Positions 45,898 through 55,638 of a stretch of DNA of 64,000 bases are shown one piece after another. This DNA comes from an uncultured Lachnospiraceae bacterium (lineage in GTDB: Bacteria; Bacillota; Clostridia; Lachnospirales; Lachnospiraceae). A program made the position numbers and the translations under genes. The stretch's first letter is position 1, and each line of letters starts with the position of its first letter. Location: the NCBI GenBank assembly GCA_947632555.1, contig CANRPU010000003.1:142766-206765 (forward strand), given 5' to 3'. The notes below the pieces were generated by a model. The model did not search any database, was not told the DNA's origin, and worked only from the letters and a program-made list of their open reading frames with translations.

Positions 45898-47388
45898 ATG
45901 GATGAGAAAAAAGGCAGACGGAGAGAATGGGTAAAAACGGCGGCGATCATATTTTTGTCGGTCATGCTGGTGCTGACCTTCTTTTCCAACACGATCATGA
46001 ACTATTCCCTGCCGGAGGTGGCGGGACAGAACATTACCTCCGGGACCATCACTTCCAAGGTCAGGGGAACGGGCATCGTGGAGAGCGGCTCCCTGTATAA
46101 CGTAAAAGTAACGGAAAGCAGAAAGGTGCTGAGCGTGGAGGTCCGCGTGGGCGATATGGTGGCGGCGGGAGATGTGATCTGCTACCTGGCCGAGGGGGAC
46201 AGTACGGAGCTGCAGGCGGAAAAAGAGAAACTTACCGAGCTGCAGACAGCCTATGAAAAGGCGGTGGATACCTACAATCAGACGCTGCTAAGCTCGGGAA
46301 ATCTGGATATCCTGCAGAGCGGCGGCACCAGCCTGCCCGTAACGGCCTATCAGCAGCAGGTGACGGGAGCGCTGGCGGAAGTGAACGCCCAGCAGGATGT
46401 GGTAAATGAGCTGAACCGCCAGATAGCGGAACTGCAGAAGAAAGAAGACACGGTGGCCAGCGCGCAGGCTAAGGTGGATTCGCTGGCTGACCAGCTTAGC
46501 GTACTGGAGGATGTAAGCAGTGGAAACGCCTACGCGGAGGCTAAACGGAAAGAACTGACGGAGGCGCAGCTGGCGCTGGCCAATGCCATGGCCGACACCG
46601 ACGGCGCCAAAAAGGCGGCCCTGGAGGCTGATCTGAAAGCTGCCCAAGACTTACTGGAGCAGAAGAAGGCTGCCCTGGCAACCCTGCAGGGGAGTATCGG
46701 TGATATTTTTGAACTGAATGCCCAATATGAGGCTATCGGTACTGCCAGGGAAGCTCTGGCCGCGCAGAATAAGAAAATAGCCGAGCTGGAAGAGAAGGCG
46801 GCGGGCGGCGCCGTTACCGCGGACGTGGCCGGTACCATTACTGCCATCAATGTGGTGGCAGGGGAAGAAACCTCGCCGGATAATCCCGTGGCGATGATAC
46901 AGCCGGAGGGCAAGGGCTATACCTTAAGCTTTTCCGTGACCAACCAGCAGGCCCAGAAGATCAGTGTGGGCGATCCGGGAGAACTGGTCAATTCCTGGTG
47001 GTACAGCGATGTGACCGCCACGGTGGCCTCCATCAAGCCGGATCCCTCAAACCCCAATACCAGCAAACTGGTGACCTTTAATCTGACCGGCAGCCTGACG
47101 GCAGGGCAGAGCCTGAGCCTGCAGGTGGGACAGAAGAGTGCCAGCTATGACAATATCGTGCCCAACAGCGCGATCCGGGAGGACAACAACGGCAAGTTCA
47201 TCCTGGTGGTGGAAACCAGGAACAGCCCTCTGGGCAACCGGTATTACGCCACCCGGTACGATGTGGAGGTACTGGCTTCCGACGATACCCAGTCTGCCAT
47301 AAGCGGCGCGCTGTACGGATATGAGTTTGTCATTACCACGGCAACCAAGCCCGTGGAGGCAGGACAGATGGTAAGGCTGCCTGACTAA
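45898..47388 (+). CDS. HlyD/membrane-fusion-like adaptor protein
   Basis: 496 residues: one N-terminal TM (about 14-35), a first half-barrel (VEVRVGDMVAAGDVICYLAEG, biotinyl-lipoyl-like), a long alpha-helical coiled-coil hairpin (about 105-300, rich in Gln/Glu/Ala/Lys), the second half-barrel (GGAVTADVAGTITAINVVAGEETS) and beta-barrel and membrane-proximal domains. This is the layout of periplasmic adaptors for MacB-type or other export pumps, here in a Gram-positive. Its presence inside a sugar-importer-like operon is unusual. Cotranscribed with flanking genes. Confidence 0.88.
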   Translation: MDEKKGRRREWVKTAAIIFLSVMLVLTFFSNTIMNYSLPEVAGQNITSGTITSKVRGTGIVESGSLYNVKVTESRKVLSVEVRVGDMVAAGDVICYLAEGDSTELQAEKEKLTELQTAYEKAVDTYNQTLLSSGNLDILQSGGTSLPVTAYQQQVTGALAEVNAQQDVVNELNRQIAELQKKEDTVASAQAKVDSLADQLSVLEDVSSGNAYAEAKRKELTEAQLALANAMADTDGAKKAALEADLKAAQDLLEQKKAALATLQGSIGDIFELNAQYEAIGTAREALAAQNKKIAELEEKAAGGAVTADVAGTITAINVVAGEETSPDNPVAMIQPEGKGYTLSFSVTNQQAQKISVGDPGELVNSWWYSDVTATVASIKPDPSNPNTSKLVTFNLTGSLTAGQSLSLQVGQKSASYDNIVPNSAIREDNNGKFILVVETRNSPLGNRYYATRYDVEVLASDDTQSAISGALYGYEFVITTATKPVEAGQMVRLPD

Positions 47389-47433
47389 ACGGCGGCGGAT
47401 AGACATTACCGAAGGAGGCTGGGAGGCTGATTT

Positions 47434-48669
47434 ATGAGAAAGATCCTACAGAGGTTTCGCGGGAAACAGCTTATCCTGATCTGTACCGGCCTGTTTTCCT
47501 GTATTCTGGGACTGACGGTCAACGGGGTGGGTATGCGTATGGCCGGACGGCTGGAAGATCAGAAGATGGCCGGAAGATGGTCTGATGACGGGGATGTATC
47601 CCAGATAAGCTGCTTCTTCTCACGGGAAGCCGCCATGACGGAAAATGATTTGATCGGTTTTGAGCATGAACTGGATGCCGCGCTGGAAGAGGCCTCCATC
47701 GTGAACGATTCGGAAAACGCGCAGGCGCGCCTGTGGGCCGATGCCTACAGCGCCCCCGGCAGAATCTCCATCAGCAGCGAACGGGCCACAGCGGAGGTAT
47801 CGGCCATAGGCGTGGGAGGGGACTTTTTCCTTTTTCATCCCATGGAGCTTTTGGAAGGTTCCTATTTTTCGGGCAGTGATCTGATGCAGGATCATATCGT
47901 GGTGGACGAGGACGTGGCGTGGCAGCTGTTCGGCTCCAATGACGTGGACGGACAGATCGTGACCATCGGCGGCAGGCCCCATATCATTTCCGGCGTCATC
48001 CGGCGGGAAGACGGCCGGATGGCAAAGGAAGCGGGACTGAGCGCTTCCATAGCTTATGTGTCCTATTCCACGCTGGACGAGCTGGGAACCAATTACGGGC
48101 TGAATACCTATGAACTGGTCATGCCCAATCCCGTGTCCGGTTACGCGAGGACCTATGTGGCGGAGCACATCGGCGTGGATGAAAACGAGGTGGAAGTAGT
48201 GGAAAATACCACCCGTTACAGCCTGTTGTCCCGTCTGAAACTGCTGGCGCAGTTCGGCACCCGTTCCATGAACGGCAGGGCGATCATCTATCCTTACTGG
48301 GAAAACCTGGCCAGAGGATATGAAGACATCCTGACGCTGCTGCTGGTGCTGACGCTGCTGCTGCTTTTGTATCCGGCGGCGCTCTTTATCGTTCTGCTGA
48401 TACGGGCGTGGAAGCATAAGACCTGGACCGTGGCGGGAGTGTGGCTCTTTATCCGGGATAAGCTGGAACGGCAGCGGGAAAAGCTCTGGGCGCTGCAGGC
48501 CAGACGCAGGTCGGCGAAGGCGGCAGGGAAAGAAAAGAAAGAGAAAGAGAAACAAGGGAAAGATAAAAAAGAGAAACAAGAGAAAGAGAAAAAAGAAAAA
48601 AGTATCCGAAAGGATAGAAATAAAGCCAAAAAGGAAAATGAGGAGGAGAACAATGAAAAAGTGGAGTAA
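47434..48669 (+). CDS. MacB-like membrane protein with lysine-rich cytoplasmic tail
   Basis: 411 residues. N-terminal TM (about 10-30), then an extracytoplasmic region of about 250 residues that resembles the MacB periplasmic core (ATAEVSAIGVGGDFFLFHPM, LEGSYFSGSD, VDEDVAWQLFGSNDVDG), a single strongly hydrophobic segment near 290-320, and a cytoplasmic tail. Typical MacB/FtsX proteins have three C-terminal TMs; here only one is seen. The final 55 residues are almost only Lys and Glu. It carries no ATPase domain. The last bases overlap the start of the next gene. Likely a partner of the HlyD-like adaptor; function unknown. Confidence 0.72.
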   Translation: MRKILQRFRGKQLILICTGLFSCILGLTVNGVGMRMAGRLEDQKMAGRWSDDGDVSQISCFFSREAAMTENDLIGFEHELDAALEEASIVNDSENAQARLWADAYSAPGRISISSERATAEVSAIGVGGDFFLFHPMELLEGSYFSGSDLMQDHIVVDEDVAWQLFGSNDVDGQIVTIGGRPHIISGVIRREDGRMAKEAGLSASIAYVSYSTLDELGTNYGLNTYELVMPNPVSGYARTYVAEHIGVDENEVEVVENTTRYSLLSRLKLLAQFGTRSMNGRAIIYPYWENLARGYEDILTLLLVLTLLLLLYPAALFIVLLIRAWKHKTWTVAGVWLFIRDKLERQREKLWALQARRRSAKAAGKEKKEKEKQGKDKKEKQEKEKKEKSIRKDRNKAKKENEEENNEKVE

Positions 48670-51187
48670 GAGGGGAACGGCGGTTCTGCTGACGGCCTGC
48701 ATGGCCGCGGGTCTGGCGGCCTGCGGCGGAAGCGGCGGGGAAAATATCATGACCGATGAGGACGCCAAAAAGTACGTGTATAAAATGGAAGAACTGAATG
48801 TGGATATGGATCTGGAAGATGCCAGTATAAGCGGCGTCTACGTGGAGGATGGCAGGGTATACGCCCTTGCCAACGAATATCAGTATGAAGAAATGACGGG
48901 CGCGGTGTGCCGTCTTTATTCTTTTAATATGGACGGAAGCGGTCTGGAAAGCGTGGAGCTGTTTAGTACCCTGCGGCCCAATCCGGATTATACGCAGCCT
49001 GGGGATTATGATGAAAATGCTGACGCCGTTATGCCGCTGACCGCGCCTTCCGGCGCTGTGATGGAACCGGCGGAAGAGGAAGATACCCAGGAAGAGGAAG
49101 ATACTCAGGAGGACGAAGATACTCAGGAAGACGAAGATATCCAGAATAAGCTGGAGGACGAGGACACTCAGGAAGGGGAAGAGGACTTAGAATGGATAGA
49201 GGATGTATATATAAACTCTTCCACCCTTGTGGAAAGCGGCTGCTATCTGGTATTGGAAAAGACTTCTTATGCCTATGACGCGGAAGGCAATTACGTGTCG
49301 GGAGATTACCTGCTGGAACTGTGCGCCTATGATCTGTCCGGAAACGAACGTTATCGCGTTACGCTCAATGACAACAGCGAAGAATACATGTATGTTTCCA
49401 ATATTGCCGTGGATGCCGCCGGAAATCTGGCGCTGGTAACGGACGGGCAAAACGGCGGCATTTTGCTGTTTGACCCCAAGGGCGCTCCCATAGCCGATAT
49501 AGATCTGGCTTCCCAGAAGATGGGTTATGTGAGCCGTGCCTTCGCAGACAAAGAGGGCAGGCTGAATATTATGGCCTATGACAGCAATTATGAAAAAATG
49601 AGCCTGTACCGCTTTAACATGCAGACGGGCGATTCCGAGGATGCGGGGGATCTTCTTCCCACCCTGTCCAATTACTCGATCTTTCCCGGCAAGAACTACG
49701 ATTTCTTTTTACGGAACTCCCTGGGAGTTTACGGATACAATCTGGGAGATGAAGAAGTAACCCAGATCTTAAGTTACCTTAATTCCGATCTGGACTATAA
49801 TACTATCAACGATGTCTATGAAGTGGACGAGGAGCATCTGTTCTGTATCTTTTATGATGAAGAGGACTGGAGTACGCACTTCGCGGTCCTGAGCCATGTG
49901 GACCCGGCCACCATTCCGGACAAGAAAGTGATCTCCCTGGCCTGCTTTTATTTTGACTGGAACCTGCGGCAGAAACTGGTGGAATTTAACCGTGAAAGCG
50001 ATCAGTACCGGATCGTGGTAAAAGACTACAGCAACTACAATACCATAGACGATTATTCCGCGGGTTACACCCGTATGAACAACGATATCCTCACGGGGCA
50101 GATCCCCGATATTATCGTACTGGACAGGACCAGTATGCCCGTGGATTCCTATATTGCCAAGGGTCTGCTGGCGGATATCGGCAAGATGATCGATGAAGAT
50201 GAAGAACTGAACCGGGAAGACTATATGGAAAACGTCTTCGAGGCTTATTCCGTGGACGGGAAACTCTATTCCGTGATCCCCGGATTCAGTATACAGACTG
50301 TTGCCGGAAAGACCGCGCTGGTGGGAGAAAAAGAGGGCTGGACCATGGAGGATCTGAAGGCGTTAATGGAGCGGTATCCCGACGCGAGCGTGTTTGAGCC
50401 CAGCTATACCAGGGATTCGATGCTGTATAGTTTCCTGCGGTTCTCTGGATCCAGATTTGTGGACAGCGATACGGGAAAATGCCATTTTGACAGCCAGGAA
50501 TTTATTGATATGCTGGAGTTTCTCAGTCAGTTCCCGGAAGAATACGATTATGAAAACGACGATATGATGAACGATTATACCATGTATCAGCTGCAGTACC
50601 GCAACAACAACACCCTGCTGGCTGTGGTATATATGGATTCTTTTGGCTACTATGATGGTTATACCTACGCCAGACAGGTACAGTTCGGAGAACCCATCAC
50701 CCTGATAGGCTTCCCTTCGGAGGAAGGAAACGGCGCCGTCATCAACGCCAACGCGGAATACTCCATTTCCGCCCGCTCCCAGGTAAAGGAAGGCGCGTGG
50801 GAATTTCTGAGGTATTATCTCACCGAGGAGTACCAGACAAGCGACAGCTTTTACGCCCTGCCCATTCTGCGGGACGCGCTTCTGGATAAGCTGGAACAGG
50901 CCAAGGAGCGTCCTTACTGGGAGGATGAAGAGGGCAACCAGAATTATTATGACGAGTCCTTTATGATAGGTGACGAAACCTTTAACTTCGTGCCGTTAAG
51001 CGACGAAGAGGCGGACGCGCTGTACGCGTATGTCTGCAGCGTCAGCAAACCCAGCTATTACGATGAAAGCCTGGCGCAGATCATTACGGAAGAGGCGGCG
51101 GCCTTCTTTGCCGGCCAGAAAACGGCGGCCGAGGTGGCGGATATCATCCAGAGCAGAGCGCAGGTTTATATCAACGAGAGCAGATAG
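48653..51187 (+). CDS. Large lipoprotein: propeller-like domain fused to solute-binding domain (copy 2)
   Basis: 844 residues, paralogue of the lipoprotein at the start of the operon. Lipobox GLAAC with Cys 24, a propeller-like half to about 415 (AAGNLALVTDGQNGGILLFDP, ADKEGRLNIMAYD), then a family-1 solute-binding domain from about 424 (VISLACFYFDWNLRQKLVEF, MNNDILTGQIPDIIVLD). The two proteins share their last segment, FAGQK followed by QSRxQxYxNESR. An acidic insert near 141-173 consists of EEDTQE-like repeats. ATG 48653 follows AGGAGGAG and overlaps the preceding gene. Two such proteins in one operon may bind different ligands or form one complex. Confidence 0.87.
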   Translation: MKKWSKRGTAVLLTACMAAGLAACGGSGGENIMTDEDAKKYVYKMEELNVDMDLEDASISGVYVEDGRVYALANEYQYEEMTGAVCRLYSFNMDGSGLESVELFSTLRPNPDYTQPGDYDENADAVMPLTAPSGAVMEPAEEEDTQEEEDTQEDEDTQEDEDIQNKLEDEDTQEGEEDLEWIEDVYINSSTLVESGCYLVLEKTSYAYDAEGNYVSGDYLLELCAYDLSGNERYRVTLNDNSEEYMYVSNIAVDAAGNLALVTDGQNGGILLFDPKGAPIADIDLASQKMGYVSRAFADKEGRLNIMAYDSNYEKMSLYRFNMQTGDSEDAGDLLPTLSNYSIFPGKNYDFFLRNSLGVYGYNLGDEEVTQILSYLNSDLDYNTINDVYEVDEEHLFCIFYDEEDWSTHFAVLSHVDPATIPDKKVISLACFYFDWNLRQKLVEFNRESDQYRIVVKDYSNYNTIDDYSAGYTRMNNDILTGQIPDIIVLDRTSMPVDSYIAKGLLADIGKMIDEDEELNREDYMENVFEAYSVDGKLYSVIPGFSIQTVAGKTALVGEKEGWTMEDLKALMERYPDASVFEPSYTRDSMLYSFLRFSGSRFVDSDTGKCHFDSQEFIDMLEFLSQFPEEYDYENDDMMNDYTMYQLQYRNNNTLLAVVYMDSFGYYDGYTYARQVQFGEPITLIGFPSEEGNGAVINANAEYSISARSQVKEGAWEFLRYYLTEEYQTSDSFYALPILRDALLDKLEQAKERPYWEDEEGNQNYYDESFMIGDETFNFVPLSDEEADALYAYVCSVSKPSYYDESLAQIITEEAAAFFAGQKTAAEVADIIQSRAQVYINESR
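49073..49171 (+). repeat. 18-bp tandem repeats encoding an acidic stretch
   Basis: Four contiguous 18-base units (49073-49144) and a fifth after a nine-base break (49154-49171) encode EEEDTQ-like hexapeptides. Because the unit is a multiple of three, copy number can vary without breaking the frame. Confidence 0.85.
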
Positions 51188-51274
51188 CGTATTGCATAAT
51201 GGGAAAATAACGGGTATAATTCATGCAGAACAGAAAATCGTGACAGACGGAAATGAGCAGAGAAGGAGAATGGC

Positions 51275-52816
51275 ATGAAGAAAAAAACAACGGTATTGAT
51301 GATACTGGACGGCTACGGCCTGAATGAAGAAGTCAGGGGCAACGCGGTGGCGCAGGCAAAAACGCCTGTTATGGACAAACTGATGGCGGAGTATCCCTTT
51401 GTCAGGGGCAACGCCAGCGGGATGGCGGTGGGACTGCCGGACGGCCAGATGGGAAATTCCGAAGTGGGGCATCTGAATATGGGCGCCGGCCGTATCGTAT
51501 ATCAGGAACTCACCAGGATCACCAAGGAGATCCAGGACGGTACTTTTTTTGAGAATCCGGCGCTGGTAAAGGCCATGGAAAACTGTAAAAAGAACAACAG
51601 CGCCCTGCACTGCATGGGGCTGCTGTCCGACGGCGGCGTGCACAGCCACATCACCCATCTGTACGGACTGCTGGAGATGGCTAAGAGAAACGGCCTGGAA
51701 AAGGTCTATGTGCACTGTTTCCTGGACGGCAGGGACACGCCTCCGGAGAGCGGCAGGGGATTCGCGGAAGCGCTGACGGAAGAAATGAAGAAGATCGGCA
51801 CAGGCAGGATCGCTACCGTAATGGGGCGCTACTACGCCATGGACCGGGACAATAATTACGACAGGGTGGAACTGGCTTACAACGCCATGACGAAGGGCGA
51901 GGGAGAAACGGCTGCCTGCGGTATCTGCGGCATTCAGGCTTCCTACGACAAAGGCGTGACGGACGAGTTCGTGCGGCCTGTGGTGGTGACGGAGGACGGG
52001 AAACCGGTGGCCGTGGTACAGGACGGAGATTCCGTGGTATTTTTCAATTTCCGCCCCGACAGGGCCAGGGAGATCAGCAGGGCGTTCTGCGAAGACGAGT
52101 TTACCCGTTTTGAAAGAGGAAAAAGAAAGGACATCGTATATGTCTGCTTTTCCGATTATGATCCCACCATTCCCAACAAGGAAGTGGCGTTCCACAAGAT
52201 CGCGGTCACCAATACCTTCGGCGAGTGGCTGGCCGCCAATCACATGACCCAGGCCCGTATCGCGGAAACCGAAAAATACGCTCACGTGACCTTTTTCTTC
52301 AACGGCGGCGTGGAGGAGCCCAATCCGGGCGAGGACAGGATCCTGGTCAACTCCCCCAAGGTGGCCACTTACGACCTGAAGCCGGAAATGAGCGCCTACG
52401 AAGTCTGTGACAAGCTGACGGAGGCCATCCGCGGAGGCAGGTACGATGTGATCATCATCAATTTTGCCAATCCCGACATGGTAGGGCATACCGGCGTGGA
52501 AGCGGCGGCCATCAAGGCGGTGGAAGCGGTGGATCAGTGCGTGGGCAAAGCGGTGGAAGCAGTAAAGGAAACGGACAGCGTGCTCTTTATCTGCGCCGAC
52601 CACGGCAACGCGGAGCAGCTGATAGATTATGAAACCGGAGCGCCTTTTACCGCGCATACCACCAATCAGGTGCCTTTCCTGCTGGTCAATTACGATCCCG
52701 CCTATACGCTGCGGGACGGCGGCTGTCTGGCGGACATCGTACCTACGCTCATCCAGATCATGGGCAGGGAGCAGCCCGCGGAGATGACGGGCAGATCCCT
52801 TCTGGTCAGGAAATAA
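51275..52816 (+). CDS. gpmI: 2,3-bisphosphoglycerate-independent phosphoglycerate mutase
   Basis: Glycolytic enzyme interconverting 3- and 2-phosphoglycerate with Mn2+ and a phosphoserine intermediate. The catalytic serine motif MGNSEVGHLNMGAGR, VYVHCFLDGRDTPPES, FFNFRPDRARE and CADHGNAEQL are seen. The 513-residue length is the usual one. Strong RBS; 87 bp after the lipoprotein gene, followed by eno at 64 bp, so glycolytic genes are together here. Confidence 0.97.
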   Translation: MKKKTTVLMILDGYGLNEEVRGNAVAQAKTPVMDKLMAEYPFVRGNASGMAVGLPDGQMGNSEVGHLNMGAGRIVYQELTRITKEIQDGTFFENPALVKAMENCKKNNSALHCMGLLSDGGVHSHITHLYGLLEMAKRNGLEKVYVHCFLDGRDTPPESGRGFAEALTEEMKKIGTGRIATVMGRYYAMDRDNNYDRVELAYNAMTKGEGETAACGICGIQASYDKGVTDEFVRPVVVTEDGKPVAVVQDGDSVVFFNFRPDRAREISRAFCEDEFTRFERGKRKDIVYVCFSDYDPTIPNKEVAFHKIAVTNTFGEWLAANHMTQARIAETEKYAHVTFFFNGGVEEPNPGEDRILVNSPKVATYDLKPEMSAYEVCDKLTEAIRGGRYDVIIINFANPDMVGHTGVEAAAIKAVEAVDQCVGKAVEAVKETDSVLFICADHGNAEQLIDYETGAPFTAHTTNQVPFLLVNYDPAYTLRDGGCLADIVPTLIQIMGREQPAEMTGRSLLVRK

Positions 52817-52879
52817 AACAGGTGGAAAACTTATATTTTCAACGTATCGTGGCATACTTATCCGTAAAGGAGGTATGCC

Positions 52880-54199
52880 ATGAGTGCTTATTTGAAGATT
52901 ATTGACGTACATGGAAGAGAAATCCTGGATTCCAGGGGCAATCCCACCGTGGAAGCGGAGGTGACTGTCCAGACAGGCGGTTACGACCTGTTTACGGGAA
53001 GGGCGGCGGTGCCTTCCGGCGCCAGTACGGGACGTTTTGAGGCGGTGGAACTGCGGGACGGCGAGCCCCGCTATTTTGGCCTGGGAGTCAGACACGCGGT
53101 GGAAAATATCGGAGGAAAGATCAAGCCCGTACTCCTGGGAAAGAACGCGCTGGAACAGACCATGATAGACAATCTGCTGGTGGAAACGGACGGTACGGAA
53201 AACAAGGGCAATCTGGGAGCGAACGCCATGCTGGGAGTTTCCCTGGCCTGCGCTAGAGCCGCGGCGGGGGCGTTGAATCTGCCTCTCTACCGCTATCTGG
53301 GCGGCATCCACACAAGGCAGATGCCGGTTCCCATGATGAACATTCTAAACGGCGGCAGGCACGCGGCCAATACCGTGGACTTCCAGGAGTTTATGATAGT
53401 GCCCGTAAGCGCCGGCAGCTTCCGGGAAGCGCTGCGCATCTGCGCGGAGGTCTATCACAATCTGAAAAAAATACTGGAGGATCGGGGATACTCCACCGGC
53501 GTGGGGGACGAGGGCGGTTTCGCCCCGGATCTGCCGGACGCGGAAGCGGCGCTGGATCTGCTCGTGCAGGCTGTGGAAGCGGCGGGATACGTTCCCGGCC
53601 AGGATATCAGGATCGCGCTGGACGCGGCGGCCAGCGAGCTGTTCAACGAAAAAACGGGTATGTATCATTTTCCGGGAGAAAGCAGCTTAAAGAAAACGGA
53701 AGTGGTAAGGGATACGCAGGAAATGATAGCCTACTATGAAACGCTGCTTTCCGGGTATCCGCTGGTGTCCGTGGAGGACGGGCTGGCGGAGGATGACTGG
53801 GACGGTTTCAGGCTGATGACCGAAAGGCTGGGAAAGAAACTGCAGCTGGTGGGAGATGATCTGTTTGTGACCAATGTAAAGCGTCTGGATGCCGGCATCC
53901 GCCTGGGGACCGCCAACGCCATTCTGGTGAAGGTGAATCAGATCGGTACGCTTTCGGAGGCCTTTGATGCCGTGGAAATGGCTAAGAAAAACGGATACAA
54001 CACGATCATTTCCCACCGTTCGGGGGAAACGGAGGATCCTTTTATCGCGGATATCGCGGTGGCCCTGAACGCGGGACAGATCAAGACCGGCGCGCCCTGC
54101 CGCTCGGACAGGGTGGCAAAGTACAACCGGCTGCTGCGGATAGAAGAGGAACTGGCCGCTTCCGCGATCTACCGGGACGTGTTTACGGACAGAAGATAG
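52880..54199 (+). CDS. eno: Enolase
   Basis: Dehydrates 2-phosphoglycerate to PEP. Motifs: [75 protein letters not shown] and the signature [19 protein letters not shown]. The 439-residue length is close to family norm. RBS AAAGGAGGT. Gene order gpmI-eno is common in Firmicutes. Confidence 0.97.
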   Translation: MSAYLKIIDVHGREILDSRGNPTVEAEVTVQTGGYDLFTGRAAVPSGASTGRFEAVELRDGEPRYFGLGVRHAVENIGGKIKPVLLGKNALEQTMIDNLLVETDGTENKGNLGANAMLGVSLACARAAAGALNLPLYRYLGGIHTRQMPVPMMNILNGGRHAANTVDFQEFMIVPVSAGSFREALRICAEVYHNLKKILEDRGYSTGVGDEGGFAPDLPDAEAALDLLVQAVEAAGYVPGQDIRIALDAAASELFNEKTGMYHFPGESSLKKTEVVRDTQEMIAYYETLLSGYPLVSVEDGLAEDDWDGFRLMTERLGKKLQLVGDDLFVTNVKRLDAGIRLGTANAILVKVNQIGTLSEAFDAVEMAKKNGYNTIISHRSGETEDPFIADIAVALNAGQIKTGAPCRSDRVAKYNRLLRIEEELAASAIYRDVFTDRR

Positions 54200-54208
54200 C
54201 GCTGGCAC

Positions 54209-54236
54209 TTGATTCTTCTTCTCAATATAGTATAAT
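54209..54236 (+). promoter_or_regulatory. Promoter of trkA-trkH
   Basis: TTGATT at 54209-54214 and a perfect TATAAT at 54231-54236 with a 16-base spacer, 37 bp before trkA. Confidence 0.75.
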
Positions 54237-54273
54237 AAATGGGTAGGTCTATCAGATAAAGGAGAAAGATTCC

Positions 54274-55629
54274 ATGAAAATTGTGATTGTGGGCTGCGGG
54301 AACGTAGGCGCGGCTCTCGCGGAGCAGCTCAGCAGGGAAGGACATTCCATCACAGTGGTAGATGAGAAGGAGGAACTGGCGGTAAATCTCAGCAACACCT
54401 ATGATATTATGGGGATCACCGGGAACGGCGCGGTGTACAGCGTACAGCAGGAGGCCGGCGTGAGCGAAGCCGATCTGCTGATCGCGGTAACGGGGCAGGA
54501 CGAGCTCAACCTCCTGTGCTGTCTGATCGCCAGAAAAGCGGGAGGCTGCCATACGGTGGCCAGGGTGCGGAACCCCATATACTACAGGGAGATCGCATAT
54601 CTGAAGGAGGAGCTGGGGCTGTCCTTAGTCATCAATCCGGAGTTTGCCGTGGCCGGAGAGATCGCCAGACTTTTAAAATTTCCCTCCGCCCTGAAGATCG
54701 ACTCTTTCGCCAAAGGCAGAGTGGAGCTGGTAAAATACAGGATCGGAGAAAATTCCGTTCTCTGCGATATGCAGCTGAAGGATGTGGGCAGCCGTTTTAA
54801 AAGCGACGTGCTGATCTGCGTGGCGGAGCGGGGAGATGAGGTCTATATCCCGGACGGTAATTTCCGGCTGAAGGCGGGGGACGCGCTGACCTTCGCGGCG
54901 GCGTCCTCCAAAATAGCGGCGTTCTTTAAGAAGATCGGAGTGCCCACGGCCCGGGTGAAGGACACCATGATCGTGGGCGGCGGGGAAACGGCGTATTATC
55001 TGGCCTCCCAGCTGGTGGATATGGGCATCAAGGTCAAGATCATAGACAAGTCCAGGGCCCGCTGCGAGGAACTGAGCGAGCTGCTTCCGGAGGCTATGAT
55101 CATCTGCGGGGACGGTACGGAAAGGGAACTCCTTATGGAAGAAGGACTTGCCCAGGCCCAGTCCTTTGTTTCCATGACCAATTTTGACGAGGAAAACATT
55201 ATGCTTTCCCTGTTTGCCAAGAGCCTTTCCCAGGCCAAGGTCATCACCCGCGTCCATCGTATTTCCTATGACAAGATCATTGACAGCATGGATCTGGGCA
55301 GCATAGTGTATCCCCGCAATATCACGGCGGAAACCATCATTAAATACGTGCGCGCCATGCATAACTCCATCGGCAGCAATATTGAAACGCTTTACCGCCT
55401 GAATGACAACCGGGTGGAAGCGCTGGAATTTCTGATCAGGGAAGACTGCCCGCTGGTGGGCATTCCCCTGCAGGAACTGAAACTGAAAAAGAATATTCTG
55501 GTATGCAGCATAAACCACAGGGGCAGTATCAGCACCCCCGGCGGACAGAGCAGGATACAGGTGGGGGATACGGTGGTGGTAGTCACTACCGAAAAAGGAT
55601 TTAACGATATCAGGGATATTTTGGAGTAA
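54274..55629 (+). CDS. trkA: Trk K+ transport regulatory subunit TrkA
   Basis: Cytoplasmic nucleotide-gating subunit of the Trk potassium uptake system. Two tandem RCK halves: NAD-type loop IVGCGNVGAALAEQL with first TrkA-C domain, then MIVGGGETAYYLASQL near 230 with a second TrkA-C. 451 residues is typical of duplicated TrkA. RBS AAAGGAGA. It is followed by trkH after nine bases. Confidence 0.95.
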   Translation: MKIVIVGCGNVGAALAEQLSREGHSITVVDEKEELAVNLSNTYDIMGITGNGAVYSVQQEAGVSEADLLIAVTGQDELNLLCCLIARKAGGCHTVARVRNPIYYREIAYLKEELGLSLVINPEFAVAGEIARLLKFPSALKIDSFAKGRVELVKYRIGENSVLCDMQLKDVGSRFKSDVLICVAERGDEVYIPDGNFRLKAGDALTFAAASSKIAAFFKKIGVPTARVKDTMIVGGGETAYYLASQLVDMGIKVKIIDKSRARCEELSELLPEAMIICGDGTERELLMEEGLAQAQSFVSMTNFDEENIMLSLFAKSLSQAKVITRVHRISYDKIIDSMDLGSIVYPRNITAETIIKYVRAMHNSIGSNIETLYRLNDNRVEALEFLIREDCPLVGIPLQELKLKKNILVCSINHRGSISTPGGQSRIQVGDTVVVVTTEKGFNDIRDILE

Positions 55630-55638
55630 ACGGTATTT

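Noticed and set aside
51221..53311. Long minus-strand open frame (696 codons) across gpmI and eno
   Set aside because: It is antisense to two clear glycolytic genes and its product is His/Arg/Gln-rich with no recognisable domain; it arises from codon bias.
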